Assembly (NCBI GenBank): GCA_964472505.1
Contig: CAYYQW010000114.1
Coordinates: 1-8,609, forward strand
DNA length: 8,609 nt
Source: JAYEIA01 sp964472505
GTDB taxonomy: Bacteria > Bacteroidota > Bacteroidia > Bacteroidales > JAADGE01
Direction of reading: 5' to 3'
Position 1 is the first letter of the stretch. Every line of letters starts with the position of its first letter. Below are positions 1 through 6,253 of the stretch, piece after piece. Under the pieces are notes generated by a model. That model was not told the DNA's origin. It did no database searches and saw only the letters and a list, made by a program, of their open reading frames with translations. Position numbers and translations under genes: made by a program.

Positions 1-138
1 TAATAATCAACACTATAAGTGAAATAGATAAACTTTGGCAAAGTTCTCATTTTCAATCTAATGGAAAAGTATAACGAACTATTATTTTAAAGCATCAGCT
101 GAAAATAATACTTTGCCATCGTTCCTTTTCAACACCAA

Positions 139-169
139 TTGGAGAATATGCGGATAAAAATTATCTTTG
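139..169 (+). promoter_or_regulatory. Bacteroidota-type promoter of the restriction-modification operon
   Basis: TTG at 139-141, a 20-nt spacer and TATCTTTG at 162-169 fit the Bacteroidota sigma factor consensus (TTG/TTTG about 20 nt from TAnnTTTG). Transcription would start near 175, giving a leader of about 60 nt before the methyltransferase ATG at 237. Assignment is by motif only. Confidence 0.6.
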
Positions 170-180
170 CGTTATGTTTC
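170..180 (+). repeat. left copy of 11-bp inverted repeat flanking the R-M cassette
   Basis: CGTTATGTTTC here is the exact reverse complement of GAAACATAACG at 2601-2611, just after the endonuclease stop codon. This copy begins immediately after the predicted -7 box, so it overlaps the likely transcription start. It may be a mobile-cassette edge, a regulator site or chance. Confidence 0.45.
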
Positions 181-236
181 ATTAAAAAAATTGAACGCCA
201 TTACAAAAAGCAGTATATTTGTATAAAACTTAAAAG

Positions 237-1829
237 ATGATAGCCGAAAAGAAAAAAAAAAATAGATACGGACAATACTTTACGCCGGAATTAATTGCCG
301 ATTTTATGATTGATTTAGCTGCTATTAATCCGGAAAGTAAAATATTAGAGCCGTCGAGCGGGAAAGGCATATTTATTAATCTGTTAAAAAAGAAAGGATA
401 TAAAAACATTTCAGCTTACGAAATTGATGCTCATCTATCCAAAAAATATGAATGTGTAAAAAATGAAAGTTTTGTGAGTGCTGATATTAATGAAAAATAC
501 GAATTAATCATTGGAAACCCACCCTATATTCGTTGGAAAAATTTAGAAGAAGAATTAAAAACTGAATTAGCGAGAAATCAATTGTGGAACAAGTATTTTA
601 ACAGCCTTTGCGATTATTCGTATTTATTCATTCTAAAATCAATTGAACTTCTTCAAGAGAATGGACAACTGATTTTTATCACACCCGAATATTGGTTAAA
701 TACCATGCACTCAATCAGTTTGAGAAATTATATGTTGCGAAATGGATATTTTTCTGAAATTTACCATTTTAATGAAACGCCGATTTTTGAAAAAGCAACG
801 GTTTCTACAATTGTATTCAAATACATAAAAACAAAACAAAAAAGCGAAAAAAAAATAACTATTGTTAAGTACTACAAAAACAGACAATTAACAACAGAAA
901 TTGTCGACAGTATCCGAAACAAACAACAAACCAATGATTCAGAGGTATTTCAAACAAGTCAATTCAAAGAAAATGAGCGTTGGCTATTAGCCGATGATGA
1001 AAAAATTACCGAACTGCAACTCTTTGAAGAAAAATGCCGAAAAAAACAAAAATCGCAAAAATTGTTGTTGTTTGATAATGAACAAAACAATGAATTCTAC
1101 ACCATCGGTGAATTCTGCGAAATAGGGAACGGTATGGTGAGCGGCTTAGACAAAGCTTTTCAATTAAACGCTGAACAACTTACAAAAAATGAAAAGCAAA
1201 ATTCGATAAATGTTATAAAGGCAAAAGATTTACAACCATTTACTTACAAAGATATTACAAAATATATCTTTGCTAATGAAATAGAAACAGAACATGAGTT
1301 AAAGTCAGATTTTCCGAATTTTTATAAAAAACTTAAAAAATTTATTCCTCAATTAGAAAAACGATACCAATATAATCGACAAATAAATTATTGGCAATGG
1401 GTGTTTATGCGGAATTTCAATTTGTTCAATTCGGACAAAGCTCGAATTTTTGTGCCGTGCAAAGAACGAATTTCCAATAAAGACTATTTCCGATTTGTAT
1501 ATGTTGAGCCGAATATTTACCCCACGCAAGATGTAACAGCTATTTTTTTAAAACAAAAAACACAAGAAAGTTTACATTATATTCTTGCATTACTCAATAA
1601 CCACAGAATATTTAATTGGCTAAAATACAATGGCGTAGTTAAAGGAAATATCGTAGAATTTTCCGAAAAACCAATAGCAAGTATTCCTTTTAGAGCCATT
1701 GATTGGTCAAAAAAGGAAGATGTTAATTTACATGATGAAATAACAGAATTATGTAAAAAATATATTTCTGATAATTCTGTCAAAAATTTAAACGAATTAA
1801 ATAATACAATTGATAAACTTTTTCGATAG
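237..1829 (+). CDS. type II adenine-N6 DNA methyltransferase (M.HincII-like, gamma class)
   Basis: This protein should methylate adenine within the recognition site of the partner endonuclease, protecting host DNA; for GTYRAC the adenine at position 5 is the only invariant one. Motifs run in the gamma-class order: motif X GQYFTP (residues 12-17), motif I EPSSGKGIF (38-46) for S-adenosylmethionine binding, YEID (61-64), then catalytic motif IV NPPYIRW (94-100). The remaining ~350 residues hold the target-recognition part, including a GNGMVSGLDKAF stretch typical of Eco57I/TaqI-like enzymes. At 530 aa it is slightly longer than M.HincII (about 500 aa, from memory). The ATG at 237 puts GQYFTP at the usual distance from the N-terminus. 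A run of 11 A (252-262) falls in codons 6-9. Its stop abuts the endonuclease ATG. Specificity is inferred from the partner. Strongly A+T-rich and AAA-rich, consistent with acquisition by transfer. Confidence 0.93.
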   Translation: MIAEKKKKNRYGQYFTPELIADFMIDLAAINPESKILEPSSGKGIFINLLKKKGYKNISAYEIDAHLSKKYECVKNESFVSADINEKYELIIGNPPYIRWKNLEEELKTELARNQLWNKYFNSLCDYSYLFILKSIELLQENGQLIFITPEYWLNTMHSISLRNYMLRNGYFSEIYHFNETPIFEKATVSTIVFKYIKTKQKSEKKITIVKYYKNRQLTTEIVDSIRNKQQTNDSEVFQTSQFKENERWLLADDEKITELQLFEEKCRKKQKSQKLLLFDNEQNNEFYTIGEFCEIGNGMVSGLDKAFQLNAEQLTKNEKQNSINVIKAKDLQPFTYKDITKYIFANEIETEHELKSDFPNFYKKLKKFIPQLEKRYQYNRQINYWQWVFMRNFNLFNSDKARIFVPCKERISNKDYFRFVYVEPNIYPTQDVTAIFLKQKTQESLHYILALLNNHRIFNWLKYNGVVKGNIVEFSEKPIASIPFRAIDWSKKEDVNLHDEITELCKKYISDNSVKNLNELNNTIDKLFR

Positions 1830-2600
1830 ATGACAATAGTAAATTTTGATACAATCAAAAAAAACATAATTCGGACAAGTGTTCCAAAACCGATTTCAGG
1901 CACTTTATCGGGACATGCAGCCGGTGAGCCGTTTGATAAACATGTATATAAGGAAATTAAAAAACAATTTCCGAAACATACTTTCAGACAATACGAATAT
2001 TTGAACGATTTATACAGTAAAAATCCGGATATTATCGGGCATCAAGCCCGATACGATTTATTTAATTCGCCCACAGTAATGTTTTTATTAAGTCGCGGTA
2101 AAAATGCAACGGATAAATGGTCGTTGGAAAATCCTTTTGATGAAAAACAAAACGACACAGCCGATATTCTTGTGGTTAAAGACACTTATTACGAAATAAT
2201 AGATATTAAAACACGAAATACATCAAAATCAGCCCAACCGCCAAATATCATTTCGTCTTACAAATTAGCGCAAGTCTGTGCTAAAATGCTTGATAACGAA
2301 GAATTTGATAAGTTTTCTATTAACTATTTTGAAATAGGTTGGCAATTAAAAAAAGACAAACTCATCTGCGAAGATGCACATTTTGTAAGTCTGTTTAAAT
2401 CAAATCCCGAGACATTATACATAAATTGGGCAGCAGCTATGCAGATACAATTTCATGTTTGTGATTTAGACCAAAAATATACAAAAAACGTCAAACAATG
2501 GGCAAAATCATATTTAAAACATTTTGTAGAACAGGCAAAAAAAAGAGCTGATGATATGATTGAAAGATTTGTTAAACCATTTGAAAAATATATTGATTAG
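1830..2600 (+). CDS. hincIIR: type II restriction endonuclease, HincII/HindII family (predicted GTYRAC)
   Basis: Predicted to cut unmodified GTYRAC bluntly between Y and R, as HincII does, using Mg2+. The 256 aa match HincII (about 258 aa, recalled from memory) along nearly their whole length: SGTLSGHAAGEPF (23-35), QYEYLND (54-60), the NSPT...LLSRGK stretch (79-91), QNDTADIL (107-114) and LYINWAAAMQIQFHV (196-210). The PD-(D/E)xK catalytic residues are D112, D125 and K127 (HincII D114, D127, K129). Q136 corresponds to the DNA-intercalating Q138, and Y197/N199 to Y199/N201. All key residues are present and the frame is intact, so it is probably active. The ATG directly follows the methyltransferase TAG, suggesting translational coupling. 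No controller (C) gene or vsr gene is seen. A different specificity is unlikely but cannot be excluded from sequence alone. Confidence 0.96.
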   Translation: MTIVNFDTIKKNIIRTSVPKPISGTLSGHAAGEPFDKHVYKEIKKQFPKHTFRQYEYLNDLYSKNPDIIGHQARYDLFNSPTVMFLLSRGKNATDKWSLENPFDEKQNDTADILVVKDTYYEIIDIKTRNTSKSAQPPNIISSYKLAQVCAKMLDNEEFDKFSINYFEIGWQLKKDKLICEDAHFVSLFKSNPETLYINWAAAMQIQFHVCDLDQKYTKNVKQWAKSYLKHFVEQAKKRADDMIERFVKPFEKYID

Positions 2601-2611
2601 GAAACATAACG
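2601..2611 (-). repeat. right copy of 11-bp inverted repeat flanking the R-M cassette
   Basis: GAAACATAACG begins at the first base after the endonuclease stop codon and is the exact reverse complement of 170-180. The two copies enclose the complete methyltransferase-endonuclease pair. Confidence 0.45.
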
Positions 2612-2616
2612 TGTAC

Positions 2617-2642
2617 TTAATGCCGCAGATGCCCGGCATTAA
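2617..2642 (+). terminator. hairpin after the R-M operon, possible terminator
   Basis: TTAATGCCG (2617-2625) pairs perfectly with CGGCATTAA (2634-2642), a 9-bp stem with an 8-nt loop, in the 59-nt gap between the endonuclease and mutY. No real T-run follows (TTGCATTTGCATT), so it would be a weak intrinsic terminator; it could instead protect the mRNA 3' end. A poor -7-like sequence TGCATTTG (2644-2651) follows, close to the mutY ATG. Confidence 0.4.
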
Positions 2643-2659
2643 TTGCATTTGCATTACTT

Positions 2660-3757
2660 ATGGATAAAAACACCTTTATTACGAAAGCCGTGCTGGGAAT
2701 GTATGCTGAGAATAAGCGCGACTTACCGTGGCGAAATACACGCAATCCTTACAAAATTTGGCTTTCCGAAATTATTTTGCAGCAAACACAGGTAAAACAG
2801 GCTTTGCCGTATTACGATAAAATTACAAAAGCATTCCCGACTCTTGAGCATTTGGCTAAAGCCGAAGAGAATGATTTGCTCTTGCTTTGGCAAGGTTTGG
2901 GCTATTATTCGCGTGCACGAAACATGCATGCAGCCGCTCGTTTCATTCAGCATGAGCTTAACGGGAAATTTCCGCAAAGCTATTCGGAATTGCTCAAACT
3001 TAAAGGCGTAGGCAGTTATACAGCTGCTGCCGTAGCTTCCATAGCTTTTGAAGAGCCCGTTGCGGCTGTTGACGGAAATGTAATACGTATTTTGTCGCGT
3101 GTATTTGCCGTACAAGAGCCGGTGGACAAAGCTTTCGGGAAAAATATAATTTCAAATCTGGCCGAAAATCTGGTTTCTAAAGACAATCCCGGCGATTTTA
3201 ATCAAGCTATGATGGACTTGGGAGCGATGCTTTGCCGAAAATCCAATCCCGATTGTTTGAACTGCCCTTTGAGTGAGGTTTGTACCGCTTATGCGGAAAA
3301 TATGGCCGACCGTTTGCCGCTGAAAGTTAATAAGCAAAAAAAGCAAAACCGATACATTTACTATTTTATTGTACGCAATGTATCGAATGCAGGCCAAGCG
3401 CTTATTCTGCGAAAGCGCAGTACTTCCGGAATTTGGAAAAACATGTACGATTTTCCGGTTTTGGAATATGAAATGAAACCGACACTGTCTGCTTTGCCGA
3501 ATGATTTTTCCGCTCAATACGGTATTTCGATAGAAGCAAACCAAATAATTGATACGGGCAGTTTTCGGAAACATTTATTATCGCATCGTAATTTATTTGT
3601 GAAATTTTATTTGCTTCCTTTGGCAGATGAGCACTTTAAGGCTTTATTGTCTGCCGATAAAAATTTCATCGAAACAAGTTTCAGTGATTTGAATGCTTTT
3701 CCTTTTCCGGAAATTATTAATAAATTTTTCAAAGAAGAAGGAAAAAGCTTATTTTAG
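2660..3757 (+). CDS. mutY: A/G-specific adenine DNA glycosylase MutY
   Basis: Base-excision repair enzyme that removes adenine mispaired with 8-oxoguanine and so prevents G:C to T:A mutations. Residue numbering coincides with E. coli MutY: catalytic E37 in WLSE, D138 in AAVDGNV, helix-hairpin-helix LKGVGSYTAAA (114-124), and a 4Fe-4S cluster with C192, C199, C202 and C208 (spacing C-x6-C-x2-C-x5-C). LPW (22-24) and LQQTQV (40-45) are also typical. From about residue 230 a NUDIX-like C-terminal domain follows, with FRKHLLSH (302-309) at the place of the 8-oxoG-sensing loop. At 365 aa it has family length. The start is supported by alignment of the N-terminus with E. coli MutY. Its stop abuts the next ATG, so it probably heads an operon with the barrel protein and ubiX. 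Base composition is less A+T-rich than the R-M genes upstream. Confidence 0.97.
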   Translation: MDKNTFITKAVLGMYAENKRDLPWRNTRNPYKIWLSEIILQQTQVKQALPYYDKITKAFPTLEHLAKAEENDLLLLWQGLGYYSRARNMHAAARFIQHELNGKFPQSYSELLKLKGVGSYTAAAVASIAFEEPVAAVDGNVIRILSRVFAVQEPVDKAFGKNIISNLAENLVSKDNPGDFNQAMMDLGAMLCRKSNPDCLNCPLSEVCTAYAENMADRLPLKVNKQKKQNRYIYYFIVRNVSNAGQALILRKRSTSGIWKNMYDFPVLEYEMKPTLSALPNDFSAQYGISIEANQIIDTGSFRKHLLSHRNLFVKFYLLPLADEHFKALLSADKNFIETSFSDLNAFPFPEIINKFFKEEGKSLF

Positions 3758-4357
3758 ATGCAAATGAAAATTATGAAACACACGATTTTAATTATGATAA
3801 TGCTCGGAGCTTTTTGGTATGCTCCGGCACAGGATTTTTACGGCGGAATTACGGCAGGCCTCAGCGGCAGTCAAATAGACGGCGATCGTCAGGCCGGATA
3901 CGAGAAAATTGGTTTCTTGGCCGGTGTTTATGTGGGCCGGGATTTAAGTTCCGATTTGGCTTTCAATATCGAGCTGTATTATATTGGCAAAGGCGCTGTG
4001 ATGAATACCAAAAACCCGGACGGAACGGTTTGGCAAGAGTTTAAAACGCAGCTTAATTATGTGGAAATGCCCGTATTTCTGGAGTGGAAATTGCATGAGA
4101 AATTTTCTGTCTCCGGCGGGTTGGCTTCGGCTTTTCTGGTTTCTTCAAAGCTCTATAATTTAGGCGGTTTGGTACCGAAAGAACAATACGATATGAAAGA
4201 TTTTGATTTTCAGCCGGCCGTAAAATTAGAATACATATTTAATGATAAATTCGGCCTTAATTTGCGTTTTTCGTATTCGCCGGTCAGTGTTCGCAAAGAT
4301 TTGGGTTGGTTTAATAATAACATGAGCTTGGCAGCTCGCTATCGTTTGGGGCAATGA
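3758..4357 (+). CDS. small outer-membrane beta-barrel protein (porin-like, PorT/OMP_b-brl type)
   Basis: A 199-aa protein with an N-terminal signal peptide: basic start, hydrophobic ILIMIMLGAFWY (10-21), and a probable signal peptidase I cut after APA (22-24) before QDF. The mature part of about 175 residues starts with FYGGITAGLSGS and alternates polar and hydrophobic residues in short strands separated by charged loops (IEYY-, VEMPVFLEWKL-, KLEYIFNDKFGLNLRFSYS-like segments). It ends with a strand LAARYRLGQ, as expected for an 8-stranded outer-membrane barrel of the Bacteroidota PF13568 type. The exact function is unknown. ATG codons 1, 3 and 6 are all possible starts; codon 1 abuts the mutY stop, while codon 6 (MKHTIL) gives the most usual signal peptide. 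Its stop overlaps the ubiX start (ATGA). Confidence 0.8.
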   Translation: MQMKIMKHTILIMIMLGAFWYAPAQDFYGGITAGLSGSQIDGDRQAGYEKIGFLAGVYVGRDLSSDLAFNIELYYIGKGAVMNTKNPDGTVWQEFKTQLNYVEMPVFLEWKLHEKFSVSGGLASAFLVSSKLYNLGGLVPKEQYDMKDFDFQPAVKLEYIFNDKFGLNLRFSYSPVSVRKDLGWFNNNMSLAARYRLGQ

Positions 4358-4929
4358 AAAAAATAAAATTGGCTGTCGGTATAACGGGAGCCAGCGGTAT
4401 GATTTATGCCCGGCGTCTTCTGGAGAAAATGCAGAAACCCGAGATTGCCTCTCAAACAGCAGAAACCGGCTTGGTGTTTTCATCCAATGTGCGTGAAATT
4501 TGGGAGGCTGAATTGGGCGATTTCAATCCCGAAGCGTTCGGCCTCAAAATATATGATTCAAAAAGTTTTTATGCGCCTTTTGCCTCCGGCTCGGCAGCTT
4601 ACGACGCCTTAGTTGTGATTCCATGCTCCATGGGTACTTTGGGGCGTATATCCGCCGGCATTTCCAATGATTTAATCACGCGCGCTGCCGATGTGATGTT
4701 AAAAGAGCAAAAAAAATTGATTCTTGTAACACGCGAAATGCCTTTCAGCCTGATTCATCTTGAGAATATGACGCGCTTGGCACGTGCCGGGGCGCAAATA
4801 TTTCCGGCATCTCCGCATTTTTACTTAAATCCGAAAAATTTCGATGAATTGGCCGATACGGTTGTAAACAGAGTGCTGGAAGCAGTCGGTTTTAGTTTGG
4901 ATATGGAGCGTTGGACGGGTGATGATTAA
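4354..4929 (+). CDS. ubiX: UbiX family flavin prenyltransferase
   Basis: UbiX joins a dimethylallyl group to FMN, making the prenylated FMN cofactor used by UbiD-type decarboxylases, for example in quinone biosynthesis. The family signatures are clear: GITGASGMIYA (9-19) at the flavin phosphate site, SSNVREIWE (43-51), VVIPCSMGTLGRIS (87-100), GISNDLITRAADVMLKE (102-118), and LVTREMPFSLIHLENM (124-139). The length (191 aa) is normal. The start overlaps the stop of the barrel-protein gene by ATGA, pointing to translational coupling. No ubiD lies in this window, so the decarboxylase it serves is unknown. The 3' end overlaps the converging rimM gene by 4 bp. Pad/Bsd-type phenolic-acid decarboxylase partner proteins belong to the same family and are the main alternative. 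Confidence 0.94.
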   Translation: MKKIKLAVGITGASGMIYARRLLEKMQKPEIASQTAETGLVFSSNVREIWEAELGDFNPEAFGLKIYDSKSFYAPFASGSAAYDALVVIPCSMGTLGRISAGISNDLITRAADVMLKEQKKLILVTREMPFSLIHLENMTRLARAGAQIFPASPHFYLNPKNFDELADTVVNRVLEAVGFSLDMERWTGDD

Positions 4930-5468
4930 TCGTTAATATCGAAAATACCTTCCGGAAGACGGAAATAAATTTTTCGGGTTTCTTCGTCAATTTTTTCAAT
5001 TAACTCTTTGTGATAGGGGATGAGGACTTTCTTTTGCTTGGCCTCGTGAAAGATTTCCACAAGCTCATTGGCCGACATACGCAGCACGTCGGTAATTTTG
5101 CCTTTGTATTCATTATTGTCGTATAGTTCAAAGCCTATGAGCTGCTCGTTTTCTTCAGGCTCTGCTTCTGCAATATTCGTTGATTCGGTGAACACTGCTC
5201 CACCGATAAGTTCTTTTGCACTGTCTTTATTTAAGCCTTCAAACTTAACAGCCAGACGGGCATTGCTTTTTTTGTAAGTGTGTTCAATAAAAAAAGGAAC
5301 GTGAATTCCGTCGATTAAAACGAAAAACAGTTCCTTTTCTTTAAGACTTTCTAAAGGTTTTGAAAAATGAATTAAAAGTTCTCCTTCAAATCCGTGACTA
5401 TCGAGAACTTTTCCGATTTCAATAAAATTAATATCGGATAATTTATTCACTTTTTTCTTCCGATTCAT
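4926..5468 (-). CDS. rimM: ribosome maturation factor RimM
   Basis: RimM binds ribosomal protein S19 and helps the 30S head domain to assemble. The 180-aa product has the RimM beta-barrel at about residues 14-95 (IEIGKVLDSHGFEGELLIHF at 16-35 matches the family opening, G-x-HG-x-GE) and a PRC-barrel at about 108-175 (LIGFELYD, KGKITDVL, ELVEI, VLIPYHKELIEKID). It lies downstream of rpsP, a usual arrangement. The ATG at 5468 lies inside the rpsP end, overlapping by 26 nt; a GTG at codon 7 (5448-5450) would cut the overlap to 8 nt and still leave the conserved part intact, so the start is not certain. The stop codon overlaps that of ubiX on the other strand. Confidence 0.95.
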   Translation of the reverse strand: MNRKKKVNKLSDINFIEIGKVLDSHGFEGELLIHFSKPLESLKEKELFFVLIDGIHVPFFIEHTYKKSNARLAVKFEGLNKDSAKELIGGAVFTESTNIAEAEPEENEQLIGFELYDNNEYKGKITDVLRMSANELVEIFHEAKQKKVLIPYHKELIEKIDEETRKIYFRLPEGIFDIND

Positions 5469-6027
5469 CTGTTTGAGTTTCAGCCTTAGCTTCAGCGGTT
5501 TCTTCCGTTTCTGCTTCTGCTTCCTCTGCTTCTTTCTCGGCTTTGGCTTCAGCTTCGGCTTTTCTTTCTTCAGCTTCTTTTTTCGCCAAATCGTCTAAGC
5601 GTTTTTGATTTACTTCAGCTTCTTTTTCAAGCTCTTTTTTAGTTTTCGTCTCAGCGTCTTGCTTCAACTTGTCTTTTTTAGCTTGAATTTTTTGCTCTTT
5701 GTCTTTCAACCAAGCTTCAAATTTCTCAAGAGCGGCTTCTTCTGTCAACGCTCCTTTTGTCACTCCTTTAAGGAGATGGTTCTTGTACATTACTCCTTTG
5801 TATGAGAGTATTGCACGGGCAGTGTCTGTAGGCTGCGCACCATTCTGTAACCACGATAATGCTTTATCGAAATCAAGATCTATAGTGGCAGGATCGGTTG
5901 TCGGCACGTATTTCCCAATACGCTCGATATACCTTCCGTCACGCGGCGCCCTGCTGTCTGCAACAACAATGTGATAAACCGGTTTCTTTTTCCGGCCGTG
6001 TCTTGCGAGTCTGATCTTTACTGGCAT
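5443..6027 (-). CDS. rpsP: 30S ribosomal protein S16 with long charged C-terminal tail
   Basis: Structural protein of the small ribosomal subunit. The S16 core occupies about residues 1-90 with the typical opening MPVKIRLARHGRKKKPVYHIV, then DSRAPRDGRYIERIGKY and the later ALSWLQNGAQPTDTARAILS. Canonical S16 is about 80-90 aa; this protein has 194. Residues from about 100 to 194 are almost only K, E, A, D and Q (for example KKEAEERKAEAEAKAEKEA), predicted as a long charged helix or coiled coil ending in an acidic, probably disordered segment. Similar extensions are known in Bacteroidota S16. No exact promoter motif lies just upstream and no Shine-Dalgarno is seen; a hairpin lies at 6068-6093 between it and tRNA-Cys. 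It is followed by rimM with overlapping ends, so the two are surely co-transcribed. Confidence 0.97.
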   Translation of the reverse strand: MPVKIRLARHGRKKKPVYHIVVADSRAPRDGRYIERIGKYVPTTDPATIDLDFDKALSWLQNGAQPTDTARAILSYKGVMYKNHLLKGVTKGALTEEAALEKFEAWLKDKEQKIQAKKDKLKQDAETKTKKELEKEAEVNQKRLDDLAKKEAEERKAEAEAKAEKEAEEAEAETEETAEAKAETQTDESEEKSE

Positions 6028-6067
6028 AGATAATTTTTAAATGAATAAAAAGTTTATAAATAAAGAA

Positions 6068-6093
6068 CTGACAAGGCCTTGATGCCTTATCAG
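6068..6093 (-). ncRNA. hairpin in the tRNA-Cys - rpsP spacer
   Basis: On the - strand CTGATAAGGC pairs with GCCTTGTCAG around a 6-nt loop (ATCAAG), a 10-bp stem. One pair is a G-U wobble on this strand but a C-A mismatch on the other, so the structure fits a leftward RNA. The sequence after it, TTCTTTATTTAT, is only weakly U-rich. It may be a leaky tRNA terminator, a processing signal or part of an S16 leader; which one is unknown. Confidence 0.4.
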
Positions 6094-6110
6094 AACTAAG
6101 CAAAAGCTTG

Positions 6111-6181
6111 AGGTCGCGAGCGGATTCGAACCGCTGTACATGGTTTTGCAGACCACTGCCTAACCGCTCGGCCACGCGACC
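6111..6181 (-). tRNA. tRNA-Cys (anticodon GCA)
   Basis: The 71-nt gene folds completely: acceptor stem GGTCGCG/CGCGACC, D stem GCC/GGC, anticodon stem GTGGT/ACCAT with loop CTGCAAA (anticodon GCA, cysteine), a short GTAC variable region, and T arm AGCGG-TTCGAAT-CCGCT. The discriminator base is U, the identity base of tRNA-Cys. The 3' CCA is not encoded (CAA follows). rpsP lies 83 nt downstream on the same strand. Confidence 0.97.
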
Positions 6182-6198
6182 CTAATTATTTTGGGATG

Positions 6199-6230
6199 CA
6201 AAAATAGGTAAAAATATTTTATCCGCCTAA
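6199..6230 (-). promoter_or_regulatory. promoter of tRNA-Cys (and perhaps rpsP-rimM)
   Basis: On the - strand TATTTTTG (6206-6199) matches TAnnTTTG exactly; 20 nt upstream is TTAG (6230-6227), a 3-of-4 match to TTTG. Transcription would start about 10 nt before the tRNA. Since no exact promoter motif precedes rpsP, this one may serve the whole tRNA-rpsP-rimM unit. Confidence 0.5.
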
Positions 6231-6253
6231 ATTATTAAAAAAGATTTCTTGTT

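Larger units (their letters stand above)
1..236. other. upstream region without a supported gene
   Basis: No complete gene is visible. A 23-codon open frame runs from position 3 to a TAA at 72-74 on the + strand and could be the tail of a gene starting outside the window, but such a short frame is easily due to chance. A near-perfect palindrome lies at 31-45 (AACTTTG-g-CAAAGTT). Short coding-like frames around 75-186 on the + strand have no start and no recognisable family. The right half holds the promoter of the restriction-modification genes and the left copy of the inverted repeat. Confidence 0.5.

Noticed and set aside
3..74. 23-codon open frame at the left edge as the tail of an upstream gene
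   Set aside because: Too short and without a recognisable domain; a frame of this length is expected by chance in A+T-rich DNA.
1577..1903. 108-aa leftward ORF across the methyltransferase-endonuclease junction
   Set aside because: Antisense to two well-recognised genes; no motif and no promoter.
2601..2659. Integron attC site at the end of the R-M cassette
   Set aside because: There is a CATAACG-like end and a hairpin, but no matching GTTRRRY core after the hairpin and no integrase in view.
2723..3574. Two leftward ORFs of 130 and 140 aa
   Set aside because: They are antisense to mutY, whose catalytic and cluster residues are all intact; no recognisable family.
5450..5700. Repetitive GAAGC/CTTC-rich stretch as a tandem repeat element
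   Set aside because: Explained as low-complexity coding sequence for the K/E/A-rich tail of S16.
5939..6175. 78-aa leftward ORF
   Set aside because: It runs through most of the tRNA-Cys gene and into the 5' end of rpsP in another frame; MAERLGSGLQNHVQRFESARD is a translated tRNA.
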